A DNA stretch of 64,000 bases, from NCBI GenBank assembly GCA_007922225.1, contig ML680055.1, positions 4,952,047 through 5,016,046 of the forward strand, in the 5' to 3' direction. The notes below the pieces were generated by a model. That model was not told the DNA's origin, searched no databases, and saw nothing but the letters and a program-made list of their open reading frames with translations. Source of the DNA: Emydura subglobosa (taxonomy: Eukaryota > Chordata > Testudines > Chelidae). Shown piece by piece: positions 33,894 to 45,511 of this stretch; position 1 is the first letter of the stretch, and each line of letters starts with the position of its first letter. The position numbers and the translations under genes are program-made.

Positions 33894-36834
33894 ATGAGTA
33901 CAAGTACATACCTATTTAACAATACCAATTGGATTAATTAGGAAAAAGATCCATTTTAGTTCATTGCCTTTTTAAAATGGAATAAACAAGATTCTTTATT
34001 CCCTTGGGGGAAAAACAAAGTGCAGATCCTGCCAGCTGGTTTGTAATGTGAGAGAGAGTTTTACATGGTGTATTTTCACAGCTGTCTTATCTGTTTCCTA
34101 AAATGAATCAGGGCGGAGTGCATCGTTTAGGAATGCCATGAAAAGTGGATTGGAAGCTTTGCTGTGGCTTAATGATGATAATGTCTTCCTGGAATAGTAT
34201 ATCAGAGTCAGGAGATCTGTGGGAGATAGGAACAGTGCCTTTGAAATGTTCTCACATAAAACCGGGGGACTATTAGATTTAACGTTTGGATTGAAGTATG
34301 CATCTAGTCACATGGAAAAATTATTGTGGATTCTTCTATGAAATTTTACTCTGAACAGTGGTTTCCAAAAACAATGTACTTCCTTCTGTCCCGCTGCAAG
34401 GCAAGTGTCTCTCATTCCCATTGATTTCAATGGGAGGTGAGGGATTACAAGACCTTTCCAGAGGTGCTCAGTGTGTTCTGAGTTTGGGTACTTAATATGT
34501 TTTGTTACTGCAATTCCAGAAATGCAAGCCTTGCTTATTTAAATTGTTCTCTGAAGGCCAGACCTGTGGCAAAACTCCCATTGATTCAGTGGGTTCAAGA
34601 TTTGTCTACAAAATATGGATACAGGTAGCCTTTCAGTACTGTTATGTCCAGTAAGAATGATTGTGCTGTTTCTGTTTCCAACAAGACTCCACAATTTACC
34701 AGGGGAGTGACGCTGTTCAGTTAGCAAAGATAATAATTATTCAGACTACTGTCCTTATCTCATGCTTTGGATTTTGATTCAGGCAAGAAATGATGAAAAT
34801 CTGTATTCATTTATCATAGGATTTGAAGGGGGGATATGCTCTGCTGGTAAAGAGATTGACATGTTCTCTTCACACTGTTGTAGGTTAATGGAATAGATGG
34901 GGCTGTTTCACCAGTTGCACTAAATACCATTTATTCCATCATAGCTAAGAGTTATACTGTATTTGATAGAAACAAATTGAATGAACCAAAGCGTTTTCCT
35001 TTTTTGAAAATAGCTTCAACCAGCCACACTTTTAAAATACAGTTTATAAGACAGACTTTGGTCTTCTTAAACTTCTGAACAGTGAACTTTAAAGGTATTA
35101 TTTGTCTCCCTTTCTTAGGTATTGAAATGGCCCTCATTATTGTGGTATCTGATTCCCTAGAAGCTTTAATGTATTTTAGCCCCACAATATTTTTGTAAGG
35201 TAGGGAAATGCTATGTTTCGTGATTTGTGCCCCAGCTGGATTCTGATTCAATAGTCTTACACCTATTTTGTACAGGGATAAGTTATTACATAAGGTACAG
35301 ACTAGTGGAGAATCAGGCCCATTGCGTCTTTGATATTTCAGAATTTTGTATTCCTTGGTGTTCTCCCATTCAACTACTAGCCAGGCCCATCCTGGTTTAG
35401 TTTCTGAGAGTACATCAGATCACAACCCAAGCAATATGGCTGCAGATGGTGAAGAGATTAGTGTCTATTTGGGGAGGGAAGAGCCTGGCTTTGCATTGTA
35501 TTCTTCAGTTATGATGTAACTGTTTATAGGATGTATTCAGTTTCTGATTGACAGAATAACTGAGTTTCTGAATAAACAAAAAGAAGTACTGAGACTACCA
35601 CAACGCTGCATATTTGCATCAATGAAAACTTTTGACAACTTATCCTTTACAACTTAAATCACCATATTCAAGAAGAATCCCAGGTGCTATAGAAAGTTAT
35701 GTTGGTAATTCAGCAGATACAGTAATTGATTACCAGTAAAATCTTTGATTGCCATTTGCAAGTAATTAAACACAGTATCTATACCAAGTACAAAGAATAT
35801 TGTGAATAGTTCTCTAACATTAAATAAGCAAAAGGTACAATTATAAAGATGTTGTTTGTGATCCTTTTTTATGTAATTCTTTTCCATCTCTGTTAGTGCT
35901 AAAACAATACACCAGTCTGATGCTGGAGGTTTCTGATGAAATGTTATCTTGAGCACTTGTAATATAAAGCTCCCACAGTACCTTTTTCAAGAGTAAGGGT
36001 ATTAAACCTGGTATTCTTGCCAAATTTTGATTTGCATAAATGCATTCTATCACTTTAAATTCCCACTGCAATTGAATTGGATGCAATGGTCTTTTTTAAA
36101 CTTGTTTACTAAGGGGAGCTTTGTTAAGACTGCCAAATTCCACCCTGGGGCAGATACATTTTGGTGTTGGGTTAAGGAATCCCTCATACTTATCTCTTTT
36201 TCTACATAATCTATTCATCTAGAAAGAGAGAACATCAGAAAGAGTTATGGGATGAGGAGGAAGAGTTAAATAGCTGTTGGATATCATTAGCCTACCTAAA
36301 AATATCATCTTTGTCTGCTGCTACCAAAACAAACATTACATGGCACCATTTATCATACCCAGTCATTCACTGCACTGTTATTCTTATTGGATGTCCTTTG
36401 AGAACCAAAGGAAGGGCCTTTTCTGTGGAGGATCTCTGGCTGTGGAATTCAAACCTTTCTGGAGGATGAAGCCTGAGATTATCAACCTTCAGAGTTGTCC
36501 AAATATTTGTTTTAACTTGAGTTAAATTTTGAGTTTAAAACTTGAGTTGTTGTGTTGTTTTTTTCTCCATCTATAGGGTGATGAAAATGGGGGTGGCTAT
36601 TATTTGGTGCAAATTGTGGACATGATTGCTTGATGTTGCATGTTTAATATATTGATATGGCAGGTGTCACCAGGTGGCGCTGTTACACATAATCTCCCAA
36701 ATTCTTTTTCTTAACATGCAAGTACATTTTTAGTCTTTGGTTATACAAGGATTTGGGGAGATAGAGCTGTGACAGCAGCAGGGAGTTTGCTGTCTGCATT
36801 GGTCTCTGAGTAGAGTCAATTCTTGAAGCAGAGG
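33894..36834. other. Unassigned AT-rich DNA with two small palindrome remnants
   Basis: No exon was found. The phrases 'ttcccattgatttcaatggg' (about 34,416) and 'ctcccattgattcagtgggt' (about 34,576) are cores of the CCATTGA...TCAATGG foldback family seen elsewhere in the window. Confidence 0.45.
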
Positions 36835-37000
36835 ATTGCTGTTTGCCAGAAGTTGGGAATGGGTGATGAGATGGATCCCTTGATGATTACCTGTTCTGTT
36901 CATTCCTTTTGAAGCACCTGGCAATGGCCGCTGTGGGAAGACAGGATACTGGGCTATATGGACCATTGGTCTGACCCTGTATGGCCATTTTTATGTTCTT
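36835..37000 (+). repeat. LINE 3' end (CR1/L3-like)
   Basis: The order 'gatggatcccttgatgatta', 'cctgttctgttcattcc', 'caatggccgctgtgggaaga', 'caggatactgggctatatgg', 'accattggtctgaccctgta' and 'tggccatttttatgttctt' is a very common turtle repeat 3' end. I assign it to the CR1/L3 group on the basis of that tail. Sequence upstream to about 36,745 may belong to the same copy. Confidence 0.65.
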
Positions 37001-37447
37001 AGAGTTGCTATCTGGGAACTGGATATTAGTATTGGGCTGAGATTCCTGAAAGAAGGTATAGCTCTGTATGGTATTTGATCATCTTGTTCCAGAACTGGTG
37101 AATATGAGTAAATAAATCTAGTTACACTGAGAATATATCCAGCTTCCATGTCACTGATTTCTCCTCCAGTGAGAAGCTAACTTGAAAGGCTCCAGCATCT
37201 GCTGCCACTCAGTGGATAGGCAATCCTGTTGTCAGAAGAGGACACTGTTGTAAGAAGGGACACAATATGCCAATTTATTTATATAACGAACCTTGAAATT
37301 ATTTACTTATATATATATATACAAAAATAAAGAGGCACATATCCAAGACTCCAGGTGCTCCTTTCAGAAATTCAAAAAATTAAACAGCTAGCAGAATACA
37401 AATCTTCCCCCTCTTCACAAATGCCATTCCAACTGTTGTCCCTTCTC

Positions 37448-37575
37448 TTAAGACTGGAAGCTTTGGGACAGGGATTATCTTCTTGTCCTGTGGTTGTACA
37501 CCACCTGGCACCATGGGGTCCTTATCCATGATTGAGAATCCCCGGTGCTATGAGAATAGAAATAATTATTTATTT
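37448..37575 (+). repeat. L2/MIR-type 3' tail
   Basis: The sequence 'ggaagctttgggacagggat' continues with 'tgtacaccacctggcaccat', 'ggggtccttatccatgattg' and 'gtgctatgagaatagaaata', and then AT-rich 'attatttatt'. It follows the sauropsid form of the L2/MIR tail ('gtaagctctttggggcagggac...tacagcgcctagcacaatggggtcc'). Confidence 0.65.
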
Positions 37576-37984
37576 TCTCTAAAAACCCACTTCCATAGTG
37601 GTCTACACGAATAGATGCATCTTGCAGGTCAACAGACCTGGGCCATTTTGAACCGGTGGAGATGGGAGGGAAGCTCATATCTTTGTATTTAAGAATATAT
37701 TGTTAAATAATATTAGAATTGAGCTGAAATATTTTTTTCTTCATTAAATGTTTACTATGACTGGGTTGTGTCTTTCTTAGATAGGTAGATATTGGAGGTA
37801 AAATTTATATTTTCTTACATGTTTATTTGGTTACACTTCGTAGAGTCAAATAGCACAGGATGTGCCTAAAACCTACATTGTTTAAAAACACATTAATACT
37901 TGTATCTCAGTATAGGGATTTCAGATAGTTTAGAAGCAACATCCTTCCTCCCTATTCTTCTCCCTCTTGGACCAGAGTGAGAGA

Positions 37985-38600
37985 GAGAGAGAGAGTGAGA
38001 GTGATGCTATAGTCCAGTGAGTAGGGCACCCATCTGGGAAGTGAAAACCGCTGGTTCAGTCACTCTTTATTTATCCAGAATGGAATAGTTTCAGCAGCAG
38101 AGACTGACAGAGCCCCACATCAGAACAGTCCATAGCTCCGTGGTCAGAGTACTCTCTGGAGAGGTAGGACTTGAACAAGTGTCTCCCTTCTCCCCTCTTG
38201 CAGAGATAAGGGAATTGAACCTGAGCCTCCAAATTTACAAACTGGACACCACCTCCTCCTCCAGCCACGTTTTGAATGGGGGACCTGATCGGATAAGCAG
38301 GCTCTGCATATGACAGGCAGCTGAACACCTATCTTCCCCTGGTTCATAGATCACTCTGGGGCTTTGGTAGGAGACAGGCATTAGAGGGAGGCAGCAGCAT
38401 GCATGGCCAGAGGCTGAAACACAGGTGCCTAGAGAACTTTTACTTGGAAAATTTAGGCACTGATTGAATTTAGGGACCTACAGAATTTGGCAGTTTTTTG
38501 GATTGCAGTGGAGCCAAAACTGGGACTTAGTGTTAGGCCAGAGTGTTAGGGTTATGTACTTAAATCTGGGATTTAGATGCCTACAGGATGGCTATGATAC
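37985..38600 (+). repeat. Composite tRNA-derived SINE
   Basis: The left part has a tRNA-type head, 'tagtccagtgagtagggcac', followed by 'ctggttcagtcactctttat'. A second head-like unit follows at about 38,125-38,195 ('catagctccgtggtcagagt'). The right part contains inverted head-type sequence ('gaattgaacctgagcctcc') and then a 'tgcctagagaacttttactt' block. The arrangement of two heads plus an inverted head is typical of a long turtle repeat that I know by appearance. It begins next to a short GA tract at 37,977-37,997. Confidence 0.6.
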
Positions 38601-38659
38601 AGCAACACAACTACAGCAATATCAAAAGGGGTTTTCTTGTCATGTAGGTAACCCACCTT

Positions 38660-38755
38660 TCTGAGAGATGGTAGCTACATCTGTGGAAGAACTCTTCCAT
38701 TGACCTAGCTGTGGCTACACTAAGCAGTGGTGTAGTCCTAAACTGTCCCTCATGT
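38660..38755. repeat. Palindromic MITE remnant
   Basis: The centre 'tgtggaagaactcttccatt' is self-complementary over about 16 bases. It is flanked by 'gatggtagctacat' and 'gacctagctgtggctacact', which pair loosely. This resembles the middle of a turtle MITE with 'gaattcttcc...gacctagct' arms. Confidence 0.5.
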
Positions 38756-40372
38756 TGTGTGTATGGGGGAGGGGAGACAGTGGTAAAGTGGAACTGGAAT
38801 GTTAGGTTAAACCAAACTACAGTGCCCAGGGTGCAAATACTTCCATGGCCCTGAATAACCTAGCCAGGTTGATCTAATTTTTAAGTGCAAACCTGCCTGT
38901 CTCTTTGTGGATCCCACCAATGTCCTTACCACCTCCCTCAGTTCCAGCTCTGGAGTGGGAGCAGAAAGCTCGCCTGAAGCGACAGGGCCTCCCTTTCTTC
39001 CACAATACCTGTGTCTTGAAACATGCTTTTATTTTCTCAGAAAAAAAATATGAGTAGCTATATAAAGCAATTAACACCACATCTGAGAATATTTTCTTGT
39101 AGGCGGAAGTATTATTACTCCTAGACATTGTAACTGCAACAGCATGCAAAGTCTGTACGTGCCATGCAGGTACACCTTATAAGGGAAAAAGGGGAATAAT
39201 TCTGGCTAGTTATTCCCTTCTAATATGTGTGGACTCAGAAGTATAATGCAACATGAGAGAAAATATATAGAAACAATTACAGAGCACACGTTCACTGAAA
39301 GGGATCCAAGTGTCAGAAGGCTGTAGAATCAGACAAAAGGATTTTTGGAAGATTTCTCTCATATTTTTAAAAAGTACTGATGTTCTGCTGTTTTAAATGA
39401 TACTATTATTAGTCAGTGAAAGAAATCTCCAAATCAGCAGGCGCAAAAACCATGGACTTGAGTGGTGGATCTAAGCGTGTGCACCCAGTGTGATAGCTCC
39501 TTAATTCCAGAAATGTGAGATGGATTCTAATGCTACCAGCTAGAAGGTCTCATACACTGATAAAAACAAAATATAGATACCTCTGTTTTTATTAACAGTT
39601 TCAAACTAACTGGGATTTTTTTCTACAGCAATTAATTCTCTTTTGTGCAAATAATTCACTCAGCTCATAACTGCAGTTCACCCTGTTCCTTAATTTATTT
39701 GGTCATTAACTTTGGCACCAGGGACAGCTGTGATGTAAAGCTCTTAACCTTTCTGTGGTTAGATGGAGGCAAGTAATCTGCACCTAGAAGCTTTAACAAG
39801 ACATCCCAAGAGAATGTAGTACACTTACAATTAATTTAATTAAAGGGAACACGTTTTACTCTGGGACTAGAAAGAAGGGTTTCCTGATTAATAAAATCTA
39901 AACTTTTTTTGATTAATTATTTTTAAAAGGTCATGGTCTGATGAAAAATCCTTTAAAAAACCCTGTCCTTTCTTTGGTTAATATATTGGTTTTATACCCT
40001 AGAGAATTTTAAAATATCTAGTTTACTTTTCACTATTTATGCTGCTAGTTTAGAATTTGCATTTCACTCAGTGTGGCCAATTAAATAATAGTGCAAATTA
40101 ACTTTTTGGAATTCATGATCTAGCTCAAGCTCTGAAGCATTTTGGTTGCAATATTTTGTTAGTTGTTTTAATTGGACATTGAAAATAATTTGAAAAAATG
40201 TTTGCATTAGGTTTTATTATAGCTTATTTTACAAAACCTAAATGTAGGGCCAAATTTGACCAGCGAGTGTCCCTGTTACATTCTTTAACATATATGGGTT
40301 TTTTGGTTAAAGAGTTTATACAATAACAGCCAACAAATAAAACATGATGATGTTTTCACAGCAGGATGGTTG
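38756..40372. other. Unassigned AT-rich DNA
   Basis: No exon or named repeat is apparent. AT content is high, with TTAATTAA-like words near 39,830 and 39,915. Confidence 0.4.
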
Positions 40373-40380
40373 TCCTATAT

Positions 40381-40799
40381 CAATGGTTCTCAACCAAGGA
40401 TCCACGTCTCCTGGGGGTACACAGAGGTCTTTCAGGGGATATATCAGGTCATCCAGATATTTGCCTAGTTTTACAACAGGCTATATGAAAAGTGAAGTCA
40501 GTACTAGAGAAGTCAGTACAAGCTAAAATGTCATACACAGTGACGTGTATACCAGTATAAATCAATTTATACCAATATGTATCAGTTACTCAACCTGGGT
40601 GTTGTGATTTTTTTTTAATAATTATATGGTAAAAATGAGGAAGTAAGCAAAATTTTAGTTAGTGTGCTGTGCCACCTTTGTATTTTGATGTCTGATTTTT
40701 GTGAGCAAGTAGTTTTTAAGTGAGGTAAAAGGTGGGATATGCAAGACAAATCAGCCTCCTGACAGGGGTACAGTAGTCTGGAAAGATTGAGAGCCACTG
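40381..40799. mobile_element. hAT-type MITE, 419 bp, with perfect target duplication
   Basis: The left end 'caatggttctcaacc' and right end 'gattgagagccactg' form the terminal inverted repeat typical of hAT elements ('CAGTGGTTCTCAACC'). The element is flanked by an exact 8-bp duplication, TCCTATAT, at 40,373-40,380 and 40,800-40,807; eight bases is the hAT signature. Internal sequence includes 'ctcctgggggtacacagagg' and 'gcaagtagtttttaagtgag'. It encodes no transposase and must have been moved in trans. Confidence 0.9.
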
Positions 40800-40807
40800 T
40801 CCTATAT

Positions 40808-41799
40808 CAACAAATAGCATCCTATATATGGTAGAAGGAAGATTCCACTTCCATTGAGTTATGCATGATTAATTGAAGTTTTACCTGTTGAAATGATTGA
40901 TGGCATTGTTAAGCAAGGGAAATACACTGAAAAAATCCTCCATTCAGCCCTAGTTCTTTCTAAACGCTACCTGTAAAATCAGGTTTTAAACTGAAAAAAG
41001 CTTTCTAACACCTCCTGTCTTCTTGGAGGAACTGAAGAACATATAAGCTATTGGAGCTCTGTCCCCTAAAGCAGAATTCACCCAAAACTCTGTGTGCAGA
41101 TCCTGCCTCTCTATAAGATCCTTCAATCATATCCTTCCCTTGTATTGGTTCATGGCTGGGCAGTTAATTTTTGACAGTATCAGTTGCAGCTTTGAAAGTG
41201 CACTATAGGAAAAATGCATCACACACATCCCCACTACATGCCACCGAACAAACACTGCACAACCACCTTGTGCATGTAGTGCATTGCACACACACATTTG
41301 CACAGCTGAGAAATCCTTGTGCAAGAGAAAGGATTACATAAGAATGCATTGTAATAACACACTGACAAAGGGGGATTTCATGACGGAGTGTTCTAGAATC
41401 CCAAATTCTTCCCAACAGAAAATCCCGAAAGCAGGAACTTTGTCCGAAAGTGCAAGTCTGAACTTTGCTCAGATCTCTACCGTCTCCTTGCTCATTTAAC
41501 GTGCTCCTCCAAGCAGACGGACTTCTGAGTAGGAATGCACAGAGCAGGCCCGCGCACCCCCATCTTGCCTAGTATTGCACGCTTCCTGCAGGCAACCTCT
41601 CTCTGCTTCTTCCACCCACCCCCCGCCTCACTCAGAGATAGATACATGCATTAATTAGAGAGGTAATTAATACAGAATAAGTAATTACAATTTCACTCCT
41701 CTTCCCCCCCCCCCCATTCCCCTGCAAGGGATCAGACACAGGACAGAAGCGAGAAACCAGGTGCAAAAGCAACGGCACGGAGGGGGGGAGGTGAATGAA
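40808..41799. other. Unassigned DNA upstream of the CpG island
   Basis: No repeat or exon was recognised. GC content rises from about 41,510. A poly(C) run lies at about 41,706-41,715. Confidence 0.4.
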
Positions 41800-41875
41800 G
41801 ATCTACTTTGCATAACCCCGCCCTCCGGGAGGAATTACTCGTCCCTCCTGCATGCTGTGCGGGGTGGCGGGAGGA

Positions 41876-41897
41876 GCGTTGATTTGCATAGCAACGC
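41876..41897. promoter_or_regulatory. Inverted repeat enclosing an octamer and RFX-like half-site
   Basis: GCGTTG (41,876-41,881) and CAACGC (41,892-41,897) are exact complements flanking ATTTGCATAG. The centre contains the POU octamer ATTTGCAT, and the right arm forms AGCAAC, an X-box half-site. The position just upstream of the GC-rich exon is right for a promoter element. Factor binding is inferred. Confidence 0.45.
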
Positions 41898-41999
41898 CCC
41901 CTCGTGAATAATTAACCAGACCCCTCCTGACCGCGCTTGGCGGCTTACCTCCGGCACATTACACACACACACAGGCCGGGAGAGCGCGTGCGCCCCGCC

Positions 42000-42512
42000 C
42001 GCTCGCGCAGGGTTGAGACTAGAGAGAGAGAGAGCGGGGGGGAGGCGTAGCCAGCTTGAGCTTCCTTCCTCACTCCCCCCTTCTCCCCCCGTCCCCAACC
42101 CCCTCCCCAAACCAAGTGCGCCAGCCCAGAAGGGAGCTGGCGCTCGCGCGCGACTCGGGGGCGACTGGCTGCGCGGGCGCGCGCCGGGCCGGGCAGGCGC
42201 GAGGCCAGAGGCGCGAGGGGCTGCTGCTCCCTCCCTTGGGATTCCGCGCGCGCGCGCGCGCCCACCCGCCCCCCTCGCGCTCTGGGGGGAGGGGATCCGG
42301 AGGGGGGGAGCCTTGGGGTGTGTGTGGGGAGGGGGCTGAGGTAACCGCCGGGGCGGAGCGCGAGCGCCGCTGAGGGGGGCAGGAGCAGCCACCCTGCCTC
42401 CGCCTCCCCGCCCGGGCAGGGAAGGCTCCCGGGGCCGTAAGGATGTGGTGAAAGGGAGGCGCCCGGACTCGGGGGGGAGCCGCTCGTGGAAGCCCGGACT
42501 CCGCCGCTCCAG
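42000..42512 (+). other. Probable non-coding first exon
   Basis: The 3' boundary is a good donor, CTCCAG|GTGAGG, at 42,512/42,513. The transcription start is unknown and placed only roughly within the CpG island. No ATG occurs from about 42,000 until 42,443, where ATG-TGG-TGA (42,443-42,451) makes a two-codon upstream frame. No longer plus-strand frame starting at ATG runs into the donor, so this is read as 5' untranslated sequence. It is GC-rich and includes a (CG)8 tract at 42,245-42,260. Confidence 0.5.
42245..42260. repeat. (CG)8 tract
   Basis: Eight uninterrupted CG dinucleotides lie within the presumed first exon. Such alternating tracts can adopt Z-DNA, as is known for (CG)n. Confidence 0.95.
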
Positions 42513-42727
42513 GTGAGGGCAGCGACCGTGCGGGGAGGCGGTGGGGCCGGGCGGGGCGGAGAGGGGTGTGTGGGGACGAGGCGGTGTGTGTCGATGGGAA
42601 AGGGGGGTGGGAAGGTGTGTGTGTGTGTGTTGGGGGGGGCGTCGCTGGCGTGTCGCTGTCGGGAGGAGACGTGCGGGGCTTTGGCGGCGTAGCGCTGGGG
42701 CGTGTCGCGATATTCCCTGACATATCG

Positions 42728-42729
<2 letters not shown>

Positions 42730-42758
<29 letters not shown>
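42730..42758. repeat. (GT)14 microsatellite
   Basis: A 29-base GT tract lies about 220 bases inside the presumed first intron. A shorter GT tract lies at about 42,616-42,630. Confidence 0.95.
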
Positions 42759-42910
42759 GTATCACACATCGATACCGGCCTCAGTCATCCCCTCCCCCCC
42801 CGCGGGGTGCAGCACATGGAGGGGGGAGGAGGTTGGCGGGGTTACCGCCGTGTTGAGGGGGCCCGGCTCAGCAGCCCCGAGAGCGGGGCGATGGCATTGG
42901 CATGGGCCGA

Positions 42911-45245
42911 TACTACCCAGCCGGGGGCAGGGATGCTGAGGCTGCGTTGATCACTCGCTTGAAATGATATTGACAAGGACCGCATTGTTCGCACCCCCGG
43001 GACTTACATCCCTGAGCCCTGTTCCTGGCAGTGGGTAAATGGCACCCATATAGAGTTGTATTAAAGGGGACCGGGTCAAAAATACCTTTATAGTGGGGTA
43101 TTGACAGCTAATCGATCACGTGGAGACTGGACCCCTTCTACCGATATAAAGAGAGACACTGCATTGCCAAGATATTGCACCGTTTGTATGGAGACTGGCT
43201 CAGTATAAGGACCAATCGTAAAAATACAGTCAAGTAGATGGCTGCTGGATCAGTAATTTGTAGTAATATTTATATATCTAAGTAGTGCAGTAAATGTTAG
43301 ACTCAATAAGATTAATTCACTAAAAATGGTATCAATAAGAGCCGTTTTTTTCAATTAAAAGATCAACTAAATGTACTTAAAACAAGAGACTGAATGGACA
43401 GAAGGTTGGTCTTTAATATACATTTATTTTATATGGTTTTTCATAAATTATATATTGCAAAGACTGATGGGTTTAACAATAATGATACAGTGACACAAAC
43501 CTCCCCTTAAGCATTGAGGAAAAAATAAAGACAAAGGGGGAAAAAAGTGGCTGTCAGAAGATGGTGTATTTTATTTCCAGAGACTTTGCTGCTGCAGAGG
43601 GAATTCATGTGAAATAAACACACAAAAAAAAGCTATTACTGGTGTTCTCTGCAAGGAAAATGAGGGTGTTAGAGATCTTCCCTTCCTTACCCCTCTTATA
43701 GTGTGAATAAAGATAAAAAGTATGGAACAAAATGAGACAGAGCAGGATTTTTTTTTTTTTATTACTGATGTTCTTGGGTTGATGATTAGAGGCTAAAATG
43801 TAAAAAGACATGAGACAGGAAATTTCTATTACATCTATGTTTTACCAGGGAAAGAGAGGTTCTCCCACCCATTTCAGAGTGGAAGTTCAGGAAGAAATGT
43901 AATATGGTAAGCCAGCTGAGAGGAAACGCTATGTTTGTTTCTTTTTACACAGGTGAAAATAACTGGCATAAGGAAAATGAAACAAAATATGCTGACCAAA
44001 TATATATATTTTTTGATCTGATGGAGTTCAGTAATAAGAGCTGAAATGGTTAATTAATACTCTTTGGGAAATGGAACATAGATTTGTGTCTGTTCAGTGT
44101 TTTGTAGCAAGGATGAAATTGGGTGAGAGGGAGAACCGGAAGTGCCATGAAGTACAACAACATGGAAACATGTCCATGGAGTCCTTGTAGCATTTTCCAG
44201 GTGGAGCTTGGAACGATGGAAGTACTAGAGTTTGAATGAAAAATGAAAGGAAAACTAAAGCCAACCAAAAAACTCCTAATGTGAAAATGTAAAGACAAGT
44301 GAATAAAATGAGTGCATTTTGCCAAGAACATCTGTTTTTAAGAGAATTGCCAGTTATATCCACACTTAGATTTCTTACTGGAGTGACAAAAGACACTTTA
44401 CCACTGTGTGTGTGTATAAAATGTAATGTAAGATTTATAGGCAAGTGAATTATAAAGCTATTTTATATTGGATGTTGTGGTTTGGCATAATCAGAATCCC
44501 AATATGTGGCAAATTTTGGCCTTGTGAATGAGGGTTTCTAGAAAGAATGGAGTAGTAATGCCTGAGTAAAGGGTCCTTGAGCCATCTTATTTGCTGTAGG
44601 CAGGGTGTCTTGAGGTCTGGTGAGCAGAACACTATGCAGTACTGTACTCTGTTGCTGCTACTAAAAGAGCAGCAATAAAGAATACTGCATTTGCTTCCCT
44701 TACTTCCAGCCACAAAAGGCAGCATGTATACAAGAAGCTATGCACACTCCGACAGCTTGCCATCCACACTCCACCTAGTGCTCAGAGGAATGCTGTAGCC
44801 TGCTCTGATTTTAGGGTTTAAACAAGGGTTAGAATTTTGCCCATAAACATTTAAATTTATTATTACGATTTACCTGTACAATGCTCTATATGATAGTGAA
44901 GCTGAATTAATATAGTGTTTAAAAAATAAACGCAATACTTTTATTGATTGCTTGGCTTTACCTCTGTAGCTATTCCTGACTGCCTTTTTGTGTTCCATAT
45001 TTTTCATTTACTACTACTAGAACACATGACATTTTGTTTCAAAGTGATTGATATACAATGAACCACGTTACAATGGATCTCATGTTTCTGCAAATGATTA
45101 TTAAACACATCCAATTAGAGACTGTTAAAGTTTCAGATTACTAGGAAATAAATATAATAGCTTTTGAATAATGAGCCATACACATTACTATGGCTAAAGG
45201 TCCATCAGTATGTCCACTATATTCAATGAAGTTTTTCTAAAGTAA
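42911..45245. other. Presumed first-intron DNA, nothing identified
   Basis: The sequence is AT-rich, with no exon or repeat that I can name. A T-run of about 13 lies at 43,748-43,760. Minus-strand frames at 44.05-44.7 kb (91-116 codons) overlap each other and have no recognisable motif. Confidence 0.4.
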
Positions 45246-45511
45246 GGTCCCTATTCTGGAAATACTTACAAACATACTTAACTTTGTGCATGCAAGTACG
45301 TCCATTGTAGTCAATGGGACTACCTATGTGTTTAAAGCAGTGGTTTTCAGCCTGTGGTCCGCGGACCCCTGGGGTATGCAGCCTATGTCTAAGGTTTCCA
45401 AAAGGGTCTGCACCTCTGTTCAAAATTTTTTAGGGTTCCGCAAATATAAAAAGATTGAAAACCACTGGTTTAAAGTTAAACACATGCATAAGAGTATGCA
45501 GGTTTGGATCC
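45246..45511. repeat. Long foldback repeat split by a hAT MITE
   Basis: The left half runs 'ggtccctattctggaaatac', then 'ttaactttgtgcatgcaagt' and 'agtcaatgggactacctatg'. The right half, after the inserted MITE, runs 'taaacacatgcataagagta' and 'tgcaggtttggatcc'. The halves are complementary around a CAATGGGACTAC core, like the copies at 46,585 and 47,773. Confidence 0.65.
45338..45467. mobile_element. hAT-type MITE, 130 bp, nested insertion
   Basis: The ends are 'cagtggttttcagcc' and 'gattgaaaaccactg', near-perfect terminal inverted repeats. An exact 8-bp duplication, GTTTAAAG, flanks the element at 45,330-45,337 and 45,468-45,475. It contains 'ggtccgcggacccctggggt', itself partly palindromic. 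It landed inside an older foldback repeat. Confidence 0.9.

Larger units (their letters stand above)
41800..42910 (+). promoter_or_regulatory. CpG-island promoter of an unidentified gene
   Basis: CpG density is high across about 1.1 kb, unlike the AT-rich flanks. The upstream part holds an octamer-like ATTTGCAT within the inverted repeat at 41,876-41,897, another 'tttgcataa' at about 41,810, GC-box-like 'ccccgccctcc' and 'gtgaataattaa'. The middle has GA, CG and CT-rich tracts. A strong splice donor, CAG|GTGAGG, follows at 42,512. The orientation is taken from that donor. Proline- and arginine-rich frames on both strands reflect the base composition and are not taken as genes. The gene's identity cannot be read because no coding exon lies in the window. 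Confidence 0.75.

Noticed and set aside
37976..38000. Purine-rich GA tract as a regulatory element
   Set aside because: It is a simple repeat adjacent to a SINE, a common arrangement with no further support.
41835..42769. Long minus-strand proline/arginine-rich frames (185-274 codons) in the CpG island
   Set aside because: They overlap in several frames, reflect C-rich and GT-repeat composition, include a threonine-histidine run from the microsatellite, and have no recognisable domain.
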